A stretch of 64,000 nucleotides of DNA, taken from positions 329,273-393,272 of the forward strand of contig JAYODU010000002.1 in assembly GCA_038106445.1 (NCBI GenBank), given 5' to 3'. The notes beneath the pieces are model-generated. The model saw nothing but the letters and a program-made list of their open reading frames with translations, was not told where the DNA came from and did not search any database. Source of the DNA: Pseudemcibacter sp038106445 (GTDB lineage: Bacteria; Pseudomonadota; Alphaproteobacteria; Sphingomonadales; Emcibacteraceae). Shown one piece after another: positions 34,365 to 43,482 of this stretch (the first letter of the stretch is position 1; every line of letters begins with the position of its first letter). The position numbers and the translations under genes are program-made.

Positions 34365-35189
34365 TTATTCTTCAGTTTTTTCTTCTTCAGCAACCTCTTC
34401 AGCCGCTACTTCTTCAGCTGGTGCTTCCTCAACTGTTTCCTCGGATGGGATTTCCTCAACGGGTGCTTCCTGAGCACCTAAATCAGCACCGGCACTTGCA
34501 AGTTCAAGCTGGATACCTTCAAGTACGGCATCAGCAACAAGGTTGCAGTAAAGATCAATAGCACGTGTTGCATCATCATTTCCCGGAATTGGAAAATCTA
34601 TATTTTCAGGGCTAGAATTTGTATCCAGGATCGCAACAACCGGAATACCCAGTTTTTTCGCTTCGGCAATTGCAAGTTCTTCCTTGTTCGTATCAATCAC
34701 AAAAATTGCACTTGGAATGCCACCCATTTCTTTGATGCCGCCAAGAGAACGCTCAAGTTTGTCGCGTTCACGTGTCATTTGCAGTGTTTCTTTCTTTGTC
34801 AGACCGGCCAAATCGCCCGCAAGCCTGTCATCAAGTTCATTTAGACGCTTGATCGAATTGGAAATTGTTTCCCAGTTTGTAAGCATTCCACCAAGCCAGC
34901 GATGATTTACATAATACTGGCCACAACGCTTAGCAGCTTCAGCTATAGAGCCAGACGCCTGACGTTTTGTTCCAACAAACAATACACGCCCACCAGCGGC
35001 AGTTACATCCTTTATTTGTTCAAGCGCACGATGTAAAAGTGGCACTGTAATTGAAAGATTAATGATATGAACTTTATTGCGGACACCAAAGATATAATCA
35101 CCCATACGTGGGTTCCAGCGATGTTTTTGATGTCCAAAGTGAACGCCAGCTTCCAATAGCTCGCGCATAGTAAATGTAGGCATAGCCAT
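34365..35189 (-). CDS. rpsB: 30S ribosomal protein S2
   Basis: Ribosomal protein of 274 residues. The start MAMPTFTMRELLEAGVHFGHQKHRWNPRM, the coiled-coil insertion and the end of the fold (DTNSSPENIDFPIPGNDDATRAI) match S2. The last ~35 residues are an acidic Glu/Ala tail, as often seen in alphaproteobacteria. Its leader contains a paired structure and a candidate promoter, consistent with autoregulation by S2 known for other groups. First gene of the ribosome/envelope run. Confidence 0.97.
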   Translation of the reverse strand: MAMPTFTMRELLEAGVHFGHQKHRWNPRMGDYIFGVRNKVHIINLSITVPLLHRALEQIKDVTAAGGRVLFVGTKRQASGSIAEAAKRCGQYYVNHRWLGGMLTNWETISNSIKRLNELDDRLAGDLAGLTKKETLQMTRERDKLERSLGGIKEMGGIPSAIFVIDTNKEELAIAEAKKLGIPVVAILDTNSSPENIDFPIPGNDDATRAIDLYCNLVADAVLEGIQLELASAGADLGAQEAPVEEIPSEETVEEAPAEEVAAEEVAEEEKTEE

Positions 35190-35218
35190 AATATAATTCC
35201 TTTTCCGGTTAATCCTCT

Positions 35219-35288
35219 GCAGGTTCTGAGTTCCTCTCGGAACACCGGTGTGTCGATCCCAATATGTAGGGGACTAACAAACACCTGC
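35219..35288 (-). promoter_or_regulatory. Structured rpsB leader RNA
   Basis: In the transcript, GCAGGT (35288-35283) can pair with ACCTGC (35224-35219), enclosing a GTTCC-GAGA-GGAAC hairpin, a self-complementary ACACCGGTGT and a CCC/GGG pair. Such an enclosed multi-arm leader upstream of rpsB suggests feedback control by S2 (inference). Confidence 0.5.
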
Positions 35289-35304
35289 ATGTGAAAGTAT
35301 GCGG

Positions 35305-35333
35305 GTAATACACCGCAATTCTGCCTAATACAA
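35305..35333 (-). promoter_or_regulatory. Candidate rpsB promoter
   Basis: TTGTAT (35333-35328) and TATTAC (35310-35305) with a 17-base spacer lie just before the structured leader on the minus strand. Transcription would begin near 35298, right before that structure. Confidence 0.4.
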
Positions 35334-35360
35334 GGTTTTTTTCCCTATTTTTCTATTTTT

Positions 35361-36092
35361 TTACTCTTTATACGCTCTGACACCAGGATGAATATTTGTT
35401 TGGTCGATTTCACCATACCCTGCATTTGGGTCAATAATACGTTTGCCATTTACAATTTCAGGTTCAACCGTAACAATCTTTCTTGCCCTTGTTATTTCCA
35501 TTGCTTCCTCAACTGATCGTGCTTGTGATAATAAATTAAGGTTCATTATTGTGGGAAAAATCATTTTTTTATGATTTTTTTCTATAAAACCAAGAGGTTC
35601 TGCCCAAACCGTTTCTACAATTTCGTTATTATCCGGAACGGCAATCTGATTGATCGGTGCTTTTGCAAGAAAAAACCGCGTGTCAAAACGCTTTGAGTAA
35701 ATATTCGGTGTAACCCAGCGGGCAAAGGGTATAATATGATCTCTGAAGATTTTGGCACCTGCTGAATTTATGAATTCCGTAATTGTAATCTCTTTATTCT
35801 TTAATTTTTTAAATTCATGCGGTATGGCGTCAATCTTACCTATAACCATCCCGGATTCTTCGTATACTTCGCGAATTGCTGTACTCATTACCTCGCCGTA
35901 ATCTGATGAAAAAAGAACCCCATAATCCTTTAACATCTGATCATCAGTATCCCTTTTTCCACCAGGAAATACGTATGCACCACCGGCAAAATCAATATCA
36001 TCATGTCGACGCACCAGTAAGACTTCCATCTTTCCGGTACGAACATTATCTCTGATTATTAAAACAGATGCAGAATCTATTAAATCTGACAT
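35361..36092 (-). CDS. NUDIX hydrolase
   Basis: A 243-residue NUDIX enzyme of the longer type resembling NUDT19-like (acyl-CoA or nucleotide) pyrophosphatases. The Nudix box starts at YVFPGGKRD and, after an insertion, ends with AIREVYEESGM; the spacing is longer than in the standard box, as is usual in this subgroup. The Glu residues of REVYEESG are the metal-binding ones. A C-terminal extension of about 90 residues follows. The start directly abuts the dnaE stop, so it is translated from the same message. Substrate unknown; hydrolysis of a nucleoside-diphosphate-linked compound is the safest statement. Confidence 0.87.
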   Translation of the reverse strand: MSDLIDSASVLIIRDNVRTGKMEVLLVRRHDDIDFAGGAYVFPGGKRDTDDQMLKDYGVLFSSDYGEVMSTAIREVYEESGMVIGKIDAIPHEFKKLKNKEITITEFINSAGAKIFRDHIIPFARWVTPNIYSKRFDTRFFLAKAPINQIAVPDNNEIVETVWAEPLGFIEKNHKKMIFPTIMNLNLLSQARSVEEAMEITRARKIVTVEPEIVNGKRIIDPNAGYGEIDQTNIHPGVRAYKE

Positions 36093-39000
36093 TTAAATTT
36101 CTTTCGCTTCAATGACACAATTGAGCGATGCAACAGCGTTCCGTGTTGCATGGGAAATTTTATACCTGTCCGGAAGCTCGATATCGACATCGCAATCTGG
36201 AAATCCTTCATTCCTAACATTTAACTTGAACGTGACAAGTCCACGGCCATTCTTGTTATTTTTGAGTATTTCCTTAATTGCATCAAGGTTACTGTCATCC
36301 CTTAAATATATGTCAAGGCCGGTGCCTGTGCGCATCGCCACCTGATCAATGGTTTCAATACCCTGTGCGGTAATCCTGATTGCACCGTCATCACTATGCT
36401 TAACTTCCGCTTTAATGATGATGGAATTACCACTTACAAGCACATCGTCTACAGCAGCAAGTAATTCCGAGAAAAGTGTTACTTCGTAAGCTCCATAACA
36501 GTCAGAAAGGCTTAGAAAAGCATATGGATTGCCCTTTTTAGATTTCATCCGTCTTATAGCCTGTATTGTACCCGCAAGCTTTATAGAACCGCCCTTACCT
36601 GCTGCCCTGATTTCAATTTCGCTACTTGGGACCACCTTCTGGCGCGCTAGAACGTTAGCAAAAGCATCCAGCGGATGGGCAGACAAATAAAAACCAACCG
36701 CCTCTTTTTCACCAGCCAGCTTTTCTATTAAGTCCCACTCTGTCACTTCCGGGAAAATAATCGTATTTTGCTCAACCTGATCACCAAACAAACTTACCTG
36801 GTTTGAATTTCGCTCCTGGGTCGCCAGCGACATTTCGCGAAGCATCATTTCTACACCCACCATAAGCTGCGCCCGATTTGGATTTATTTCATCAAATGCG
36901 CCCGCCTTTATCAGATTTTCAAGTGCGCGCTTGTTGATTTGCCTTGTATCAACACGGCTGCAAAAATCCGACATATCTTTAAAGGGACCTCTTGCTTGAC
37001 GTTCCTCAATAAGACTATGCATAGCCGCACTGCCAACATTTTTTAGGCCCGCAAGTGCGTATCTTACACCGCGTAATTTTCCATCGCTTAATGCACCGCC
37101 TATCCCGTCTTCGTCTTTTTCACCGTCAATAACCTCAGCGGTGAATTCCACCTGCGACTTGTTTATATCAGGTGGCAGTATAGGAATATTCAGGTTATTC
37201 AGTTCCTGTTTAAATACATGAAGCTTATCTGTATTCGTCAGATCAAGTGTCATGATCGCCGCCATAAATTCGACGGTGTAATTTGCCTTTAAATATGCTG
37301 TCTGATAGGAAACAAGCGCATAGGCCGCAGCATGGCTTTTGTTAAAGCCGTAACCTGCAAATTTTGCCACCTGATCAAATATACCGGCGGCTTGTTTTGG
37401 ATCTACGCCTTTTTTATCCGCTCCATCCTGAAAGCGGGCGCGCTGCTTATCCATTTCCGACGCTATTTTCTTGCCCATGGCGCGCCGAAGAATATCCGCA
37501 TCCCCAAGGGTATAGTCTGCCAGAATTTGCGCAATCTGCATTACCTGCTCCTGATAGATAATTACCCCATAGGTTTCGGTAAGAATATCTTCCAGTAAAG
37601 GATGAAGATAATCAGGGGCTTCGGCACCATGTTTACATGCAATATAGCGTGGAATATTATCCATTGGTCCCGGGCGATAAAGGGCAACCACCGCAATAAT
37701 ATCTTCAAACATATCAGGCTTAAGGTTCATAAGAACGCTTTGCATTCCCGTACTTTCAAGCTGGAATATACCGACCGTATTACCGCTACACATAAGGTCA
37801 AACGAAGGTTGGTCATCAAGGGGGATATTTTCAATATCCACTTCGATGTTACGTACGCCAATATATTCCAAGGCTTTTTTGAGAACCGTCAGTGTTTTAA
37901 GACCAAGGAAATCAAATTTCACCAGCCCTGCCTGTTCAACATATTTCATATTAAACTGTGTGACCGGCATATCCGAGCGCGGATCACGATAAAGTGGTAC
38001 CAATTTATCCAGTGGGCGGTCCCCAATCACCACACCCGCCGCATGCGTTGACGCATGTCTGAACAGTCCTTCCAGTTGAAGTGCTATTTTAATAAGCCTT
38101 TCAGTATTTGGATCGCTGCTTATTTCATCACGTAACTTTTTTTCTGACTCTATCGCTTCTGACAGGCTGATGGGGTTAGCAGGGTTGCTCGGGATCAGCT
38201 TTGAAAGCCGGTCAACCTGCATATAAGGCATTTGCAGAACGCGGCCAACATCACGCACGACGGCGCGCGCCTGTAGCTTTCCGAATGTGATTATTTGAGC
38301 AACCTGATCATGCCCATATTTTTCCTGAACATATCTGATAACCTGTTCCCGCTTGTCCTGACAAAAGTCAATATCGAAGTCGGGCATGGAAATACGTTCC
38401 GGGTTCAAAAACCGTTCAAAAAGCAGGCCGAATTTCAACGGGTCAAGGTCAGTGATATTGAGGGCCCACGCCACCACGGAACCAGCACCGGAACCACGAC
38501 CGGGCCCCACCGGAATATCATGCTCTTTCGACCACTTGATAAAATCGGCCACAATAAGAAAATAACCCGGGAAATCCATATTGATAATGACATCAAGTTC
38601 ATATTCCAGACGTTTAACATAAGGTTTTGCCAGATCTTCCCGTTTTTTAGGGTCTTCTTCATCGCCATAAACATGATTTATGAGCCGCTTTTCCAAACCA
38701 TCGCGAGCGACTTTTCTAAGACACCCTGCTTCATCCATATTTTCGCCTATGGTGAAATTAGGCAAAATCGGTGCTATGGTCGGGACTTTAAAAGAGCAGC
38801 GCCTTGCGATAACAACAGTATTTTGAATAGCCTCCGGCAGGTCTTCAAATAATTTCACCATTTCATCGGTGGATTTGAAATAATGTTCCGGTGTTTCCTG
38901 ACGGCGGTCTGTCTGTTCCACATAATTTCCATCCGCAATACATAGAAGCGCATCATGGGCTTCATACATTTTACGCTTTGGAAAAAAGACCTGATTAGTG

Positions 39001-39620
39001 GCAACTAGAGGAATATCATACCTGTAGGCGTAATCTATAAAGATACTTTCAAGTTTTTTTTCAATCGCAAGACCGTGCCGCGCAATCTCCATATAAAGCC
39101 GGCCTGGAAAAATGTTATTCAAATATTTTAAGCATTCTTCCGCCTTTTCAAATTGATCCTCCTGTAAATATTTTCCGACCGGTCCCTTCACGCCACCCGT
39201 AAGGCAAATAAGATCATCGGAATGCCCTTCCAGATCGACCAGGGATATTTGCGGTGTTTCAGTAGGTGCTGAACCAAGATGCGCCCTGCTGACAAGAAAC
39301 ATCAGATTTTCATAACCCGCCTGTGTTTGCGCAAGCAGGACAAGCCAACCCGGGTCCGGTGCTTTTTGGTGAATGTTTTGATCAGTCGTGCTTTCATGGC
39401 GGATCGCAAGCGTACAACCGATAATCGGTTGTATCCCTTTTGATGGCAAACTGAGTGAGACATCAAGCGCACCAAACATATTATTAGTATCGGTGATAGC
39501 GACCGCTGGCATTTTGTTACCAATACACAGTTTAGCCAGTTCACTTATATGTACGGCACCTTCCGCCAAAGAATATGCCGAATGTAATCTAAGGTGAATG
39601 AATTGATCTTGGTCAGGCAT
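36093..39620 (-). CDS. dnaE: DNA polymerase III subunit alpha
   Basis: Replicative polymerase subunit of 1175 residues, DnaE1 type. The N-terminal PHP domain is at about 5-280 (HLRLHSAYSLAEGAVHI). The polymerase active site holds GPGRGSGAGS and the metal-binding aspartates in PDFDIDFCQDKR. The fingers follow, then the helix-hairpin-helix region, an OB domain (GTIQAIRRMKSKKGNPYAFLSL) and the C-terminal tau-binding part. It is followed without a gap by the NUDIX gene and preceded 19 bp upstream by the DUF1761 gene. Confidence 0.97.
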   Translation of the reverse strand: MPDQDQFIHLRLHSAYSLAEGAVHISELAKLCIGNKMPAVAITDTNNMFGALDVSLSLPSKGIQPIIGCTLAIRHESTTDQNIHQKAPDPGWLVLLAQTQAGYENLMFLVSRAHLGSAPTETPQISLVDLEGHSDDLICLTGGVKGPVGKYLQEDQFEKAEECLKYLNNIFPGRLYMEIARHGLAIEKKLESIFIDYAYRYDIPLVATNQVFFPKRKMYEAHDALLCIADGNYVEQTDRRQETPEHYFKSTDEMVKLFEDLPEAIQNTVVIARRCSFKVPTIAPILPNFTIGENMDEAGCLRKVARDGLEKRLINHVYGDEEDPKKREDLAKPYVKRLEYELDVIINMDFPGYFLIVADFIKWSKEHDIPVGPGRGSGAGSVVAWALNITDLDPLKFGLLFERFLNPERISMPDFDIDFCQDKREQVIRYVQEKYGHDQVAQIITFGKLQARAVVRDVGRVLQMPYMQVDRLSKLIPSNPANPISLSEAIESEKKLRDEISSDPNTERLIKIALQLEGLFRHASTHAAGVVIGDRPLDKLVPLYRDPRSDMPVTQFNMKYVEQAGLVKFDFLGLKTLTVLKKALEYIGVRNIEVDIENIPLDDQPSFDLMCSGNTVGIFQLESTGMQSVLMNLKPDMFEDIIAVVALYRPGPMDNIPRYIACKHGAEAPDYLHPLLEDILTETYGVIIYQEQVMQIAQILADYTLGDADILRRAMGKKIASEMDKQRARFQDGADKKGVDPKQAAGIFDQVAKFAGYGFNKSHAAAYALVSYQTAYLKANYTVEFMAAIMTLDLTNTDKLHVFKQELNNLNIPILPPDINKSQVEFTAEVIDGEKDEDGIGGALSDGKLRGVRYALAGLKNVGSAAMHSLIEERQARGPFKDMSDFCSRVDTRQINKRALENLIKAGAFDEINPNRAQLMVGVEMMLREMSLATQERNSNQVSLFGDQVEQNTIIFPEVTEWDLIEKLAGEKEAVGFYLSAHPLDAFANVLARQKVVPSSEIEIRAAGKGGSIKLAGTIQAIRRMKSKKGNPYAFLSLSDCYGAYEVTLFSELLAAVDDVLVSGNSIIIKAEVKHSDDGAIRITAQGIETIDQVAMRTGTGLDIYLRDDSNLDAIKEILKNNKNGRGLVTFKLNVRNEGFPDCDVDIELPDRYKISHATRNAVASLNCVIEAKEI

Positions 39621-39639
39621 AAAAATTATTTCTGGTTTT

Positions 39640-40041
39640 TCACATCAAACTCAATACTAGTACGACCGCTATAAATTCGGCAACACATTGTGTGGCATAT
39701 ATTAAAAATAATTTAAGGCTACGTCCTTCAAACGAAAAAGATAGACCGATCTGTGCTGCCGTGATGCCAATTGCGATTATAACTCCAACAGCCATTGCCG
39801 ACCTTAAATCAAGCGCCAGCATTTGAAGAAGGATTGCAAATGAAAAAGATACCAATAAAGCTATGAATAGTCCCGACAACAGGGCATCACGCGGACTTTC
39901 GAGTTCTTCTTTCTTTAACCCGGTTTCCTTAAGCCATAAATCGCCAAAAAGAATAGGTGAAAACCAAAGACTTCCAATGAAAAACTTCGCTACTCCGGCA
40001 AGCAGAATGGCTAAATAGTTCAAACTTCCTAAATCAAGCAT
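39640..40041 (-). CDS. DUF1761 family membrane protein
   Basis: A 133-residue protein with four predicted membrane segments (about 8-30, 51-73, 80-102, 108-130). The N-terminal NYLAILLAGVAKFFIGSLWFSPILFGDLW, with its WFSPxLFG motif, is the mark of DUF1761, a family without assigned function. It stands between the sulfatase (14 bp) and dnaE (19 bp) on the same strand, interrupting the usual lolD-dnaE neighbourhood. A ligand or transport role cannot be inferred. Confidence 0.82.
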   Translation of the reverse strand: MLDLGSLNYLAILLAGVAKFFIGSLWFSPILFGDLWLKETGLKKEELESPRDALLSGLFIALLVSFSFAILLQMLALDLRSAMAVGVIIAIGITAAQIGLSFSFEGRSLKLFLIYATQCVAEFIAVVLVLSLM

Positions 40042-40055
40042 AATTGTTCTCCCAT

Positions 40056-41522
40056 TTATTTTGATGAAATAGCAATAAGCCTGTTGAGTTTTTCATTCAT
40101 TTCCTCAACTATCGGTGCGTACCCGTCATCATCAATAATATTATTAAGCTCAAAAGGATCCGCCACAAGATCATAAAGCTCATCCATACCTTCCAAATCT
40201 ACATATCGGATATATTTATAACGATCTGTTCTGACCGCTTTATATCCCATACGATCCATACGTTCAAAAACGGTGTCTGTATAACATTCGATCATAAATG
40301 AATTACGCCAATCATCAACATTATCCCTTGCAAGTATCGGCACATAAGAACGTCCATGCCTGACTTTTGTTTGTTCAAGACCGGCAAATTCAATCATTGT
40401 CGGGGCAAGGTCCAACGTAAGCACCATTTCATCTGGCTTAATACCGGCGTCAATCACTTTTGGATACCGTATCATAAGCGGTATTCGAATGCCTTCCTCA
40501 TATGACATGCGCCGTTCTGCGCTAAGACCATGTTCACCATACCAGTAGCCATGATCCGACGTAACGACAATAATTGTATTATCAAGCCTACCGCTCAATT
40601 CCAGTTCACCAAGCAATCGGCCAAGGCCTTCATCAATTGCCATCATCATTTCATGACGTTCATGAATGGTACTGTCCGAGGTTACGGTATCGATACCTAA
40701 CGGTGGAAGCTCATTAATCTGACGCATAAGGGCGGGTTTATCTAATGGTGCAATTCCATAATTCGGTCTTCGTGGTGGCATCGCATCCGCATACATCCCG
40801 ACATGACGGTCAGCGGCAACAAATCCACTTCTGGTTTGTCCTTCCGGCAATTCAGCAGCACTTCCGTCATCAGCTTGAAAAACGTTTGGATGCAATGCTT
40901 TATGTGAAAGATACAGCATAAATGGCCCGTCACGTTCCTGGTTTATAAAGTCGACTGATAAATCATGCAAAATATCAGTAACATATCCTTTAATCTGTTT
41001 GCGTTCGCCATTCAGATTAAGTGTAGGATCAATGGCTTCACCCTGCCCGCGCATCCCCGCCCAGGTGGAAAAACCGGGTCGCGCCGTATCGTCATTACCC
41101 ATATGCCATTTGCCAATAAAGGCCGTATCGTAACCGCTTTCCTGAAGCCGTATTGGAAAAGTTTCAAGCTGGTGGCTTAGTTCGTTTCTCGCAAGGTTAT
41201 CGGTTATCCCGTGATAATGAGCTTGCTGCCCCGTTAGAAGCGTCGCCCTGCTGGGTGAACAAAGCGGATTTACAGTAAAACTATTTTGAAAATTTGCACC
41301 TTCTGCAGCAATACGGTCAATATTGGGGGTTTGAATATAAGGATGACCCGCCGCACCAATTTCATCAAAACGCATATCATCAACAAGGATGATGATCATA
41401 TTGGGACGTTCATCATTAACTTCACTGATCGGGAGGATTTTTTCTGTTTCCGCGCAAGCCATGAGCATAAGTAAGAATAACATTAAACCTGCCTGAGATA
41501 TTGAATAACAAAATTTTCGCAT
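40056..41522 (-). CDS. Sulfatase family hydrolase, predicted lipoprotein
   Basis: A 488-residue type I sulfatase. I choose ATG 41522 because GGAGG stands five bases before it; an ATG at 41534 adds four residues. A lipoprotein signal ends in LMLMAC (C23), so the mature protein is probably lipid-anchored outside the cytoplasm. Metal site residues are in IIILVDDMR, and the formylglycine motif C-S-P-S-R (C88) follows at PLCSPSRATLLTG, so activation by a formylglycine-generating enzyme would be needed. The layout resembles marine polysaccharide and choline-type sulfatases; substrate unknown. It lies between lolD and DUF1761, an accessory insertion in an otherwise conserved run. Confidence 0.88.
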   Translation of the reverse strand: MRKFCYSISQAGLMLFLLMLMACAETEKILPISEVNDERPNMIIILVDDMRFDEIGAAGHPYIQTPNIDRIAAEGANFQNSFTVNPLCSPSRATLLTGQQAHYHGITDNLARNELSHQLETFPIRLQESGYDTAFIGKWHMGNDDTARPGFSTWAGMRGQGEAIDPTLNLNGERKQIKGYVTDILHDLSVDFINQERDGPFMLYLSHKALHPNVFQADDGSAAELPEGQTRSGFVAADRHVGMYADAMPPRRPNYGIAPLDKPALMRQINELPPLGIDTVTSDSTIHERHEMMMAIDEGLGRLLGELELSGRLDNTIIVVTSDHGYWYGEHGLSAERRMSYEEGIRIPLMIRYPKVIDAGIKPDEMVLTLDLAPTMIEFAGLEQTKVRHGRSYVPILARDNVDDWRNSFMIECYTDTVFERMDRMGYKAVRTDRYKYIRYVDLEGMDELYDLVADPFELNNIIDDDGYAPIVEEMNEKLNRLIAISSK

Positions 41523-41549
41523 TTTATCCTCCATGGCAAAATTTAATGA

Positions 41550-42230
41550 TTAGATATTTGCTTTAACTTCGCCATCCTTAAGTAATATAACACGGTCCAT
41601 ACGATGCGCGAGCGTATAATTATGTGTTGCAATAAGTGCGGATATCCCCTCTTCCTTTGACATATTAAGAAGGATATCCATAACGTCATTTCCGGTTTTT
41701 TCGTCCAGGTTACCAGTCGGCTCATCCGCCAGAATAAGGCGCGGTTTATTGGCTAACGCCCGGGCTATGGCAACACGTTGCTGTTCACCACCCGAAAGTT
41801 CAGACGGCAAATGGGTTACGCGCTCTGAAAGTCCCATTTTATCAAGAAGCTCTAGGGCTCTTTGCTTCGCATCATTGTTTGATACACCCGCCACCAACTG
41901 CGGCATAATGACATTATCAAGGGCACTGAATTCGGGAAGCAGATTATGAAACTGATATATAAATCCAATTTCATGTCTTCTAATTTTTGTGCGTTTTATA
42001 TCAGCAAGCCCCTGTGTCGGAACACCGGAAATGATCACATCACCACTATCAGCCCGTTCAAGTAGCCCCATAATATGAAGCAAGGTGGATTTACCCGCAC
42101 CCGATGCGCCCACAAGAGCCACAATTTCACCGCTGGCAATTTTAAGATTGATCCCTTTCAGGATTTCCAAATGGTGCTCGCCCTGATCAAAGCTTTTATA
42201 AACATTATTAATTTCAATAATATTACTCAT
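41550..42230 (-). CDS. lolD: Lipoprotein-releasing ABC transporter, ATP-binding protein
   Basis: ATPase of 226 residues that powers release of lipoproteins from the inner membrane to LolA. Walker A is GASGAGKST (about 41-49), the Q-loop is IYQFHNLLPEF, the signature is LSGGEQQR and Walker B is LILADEPTGNLD. The sequence around LLPEF and the C-terminal YTLAHRMDRVILLKDG is LolD-like. Its start overlaps the end of the permease gene by eight bases, so the transporter is made from one message. Confidence 0.95.
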   Translation of the reverse strand: MSNIIEINNVYKSFDQGEHHLEILKGINLKIASGEIVALVGASGAGKSTLLHIMGLLERADSGDVIISGVPTQGLADIKRTKIRRHEIGFIYQFHNLLPEFSALDNVIMPQLVAGVSNNDAKQRALELLDKMGLSERVTHLPSELSGGEQQRVAIARALANKPRLILADEPTGNLDEKTGNDVMDILLNMSKEEGISALIATHNYTLAHRMDRVILLKDGEVKANI

Positions 42231-43479
42231 ATTTAAGTGCTTTCACCGGATCGGTATTTGCTGCACGAAGTGCCGGAAAAATAGTTGCAAGCAGGGAAAG
42301 CGTAAGCGCAACAACCGTCACGGCGATCACTTCAGCACTATCAACTTGCGAAGGAATTTCTGAAATAAACCGTGTCTCTGCGTCCCATACGGTTGCACCG
42401 GTCATTGTTTCAATCAGATCGGCCACCCACTGTAAATTATTGGCAAGATAAATACCCCCTACGACACCAAAGAAGGTTCCCAAAAAACCAATGCTTGAGC
42501 CGATAATAAAGAAAATCCGTGTAATGGATGAGCGGGACGCGCCCATTGTACGCAGCACGGCAACATCACGGGTTTTGCTTTTAACGAGCATGATCATTGT
42601 TGAAATAACATTAAAAACAGCTACAAGGATAATCAGAGACAGAATGATAAACATGGCATTTCGTTCAATCTGAAGAGCATTAAAAAACGCCTGATTTAAC
42701 TGCTGCCAATCAATGATCCGCCCCGCCAATCCGGCATCAACAATGCGCTGTGCGAGTAACGGGTATACCTCCCTGACCATATCAGCGTGGGTAAGTGTTA
42801 ATTCAAGTGCACCGACCTGATCGCCATATTGAAAATAGGTTTGAGCCGCAGGAAGTGGTACAAAGAAATAATTACTATCATAATTATATTCGCCTACTTC
42901 AAAGATTGCCGTGATATAAAACTGCTGAATACGTGGAACGGTACCAAATGCCGTTACCCGCCCTCTGGGCGACATAAGCGTTATTTCACCACCTACTTCA
43001 AGACCATATTTTTCCGCTAACCGCAGTCCAATAATAATATCGCTTTCACCAACACCAAAATCATCAAGACTGCCCATTATGATGTTATCCGCAACCAGAG
43101 ACTGGGATTTCAAATCCTCCGGCTTAATACCGCGTACCAAAGCAAACGTGCCATATTCACCCATCATGGCGAGCGCCTGCCCCTCAAGAATTGGGCGTAC
43201 TTTTATGACATTTTCCACGGTACTTAAATCCGCCGCTGCCTCATCATAATTTTCCATCCTGCCGCCAAATGGCTGATAAAGAACATGCCCGTTAAAACCG
43301 ATGACTTTGCCAAGAAGTTCTTCGCGGAAGCCACCCATCACGGACATGGTAACGATAAGTGCCCCAACGCCCAGAAATATACCGAACAATGAAAAAAGCG
43401 CGATTACGGTTACAAATCCGTCATGCCCCCTGATGCTTAAATATTTGAGCGCTACCTTCCACTCGTAATTTCTGAACAT
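42223..43479 (-). CDS. lolC: Lipoprotein-releasing ABC transporter permease (LolC/LolE family)
   Basis: Permease of 418 residues. An N-terminal membrane helix (about 22-50, ALFSLFGIFLGVGALIVTMSVMGGFREEL) is followed by a large periplasmic domain and three C-terminal helices in the FtsX fold. One permease gene is present rather than separate lolC and lolE, which is normal in alphaproteobacteria; the symbol could equally be lolE. It lies three bases after proS on the minus strand and overlaps lolD. Confidence 0.93.
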   Translation of the reverse strand: MFRNYEWKVALKYLSIRGHDGFVTVIALFSLFGIFLGVGALIVTMSVMGGFREELLGKVIGFNGHVLYQPFGGRMENYDEAAADLSTVENVIKVRPILEGQALAMMGEYGTFALVRGIKPEDLKSQSLVADNIIMGSLDDFGVGESDIIIGLRLAEKYGLEVGGEITLMSPRGRVTAFGTVPRIQQFYITAIFEVGEYNYDSNYFFVPLPAAQTYFQYGDQVGALELTLTHADMVREVYPLLAQRIVDAGLAGRIIDWQQLNQAFFNALQIERNAMFIILSLIILVAVFNVISTMIMLVKSKTRDVAVLRTMGASRSSITRIFFIIGSSIGFLGTFFGVVGGIYLANNLQWVADLIETMTGATVWDAETRFISEIPSQVDSAEVIAVTVVALTLSLLATIFPALRAANTDPVKALKYE

Positions 43480-43482
43480 TTA

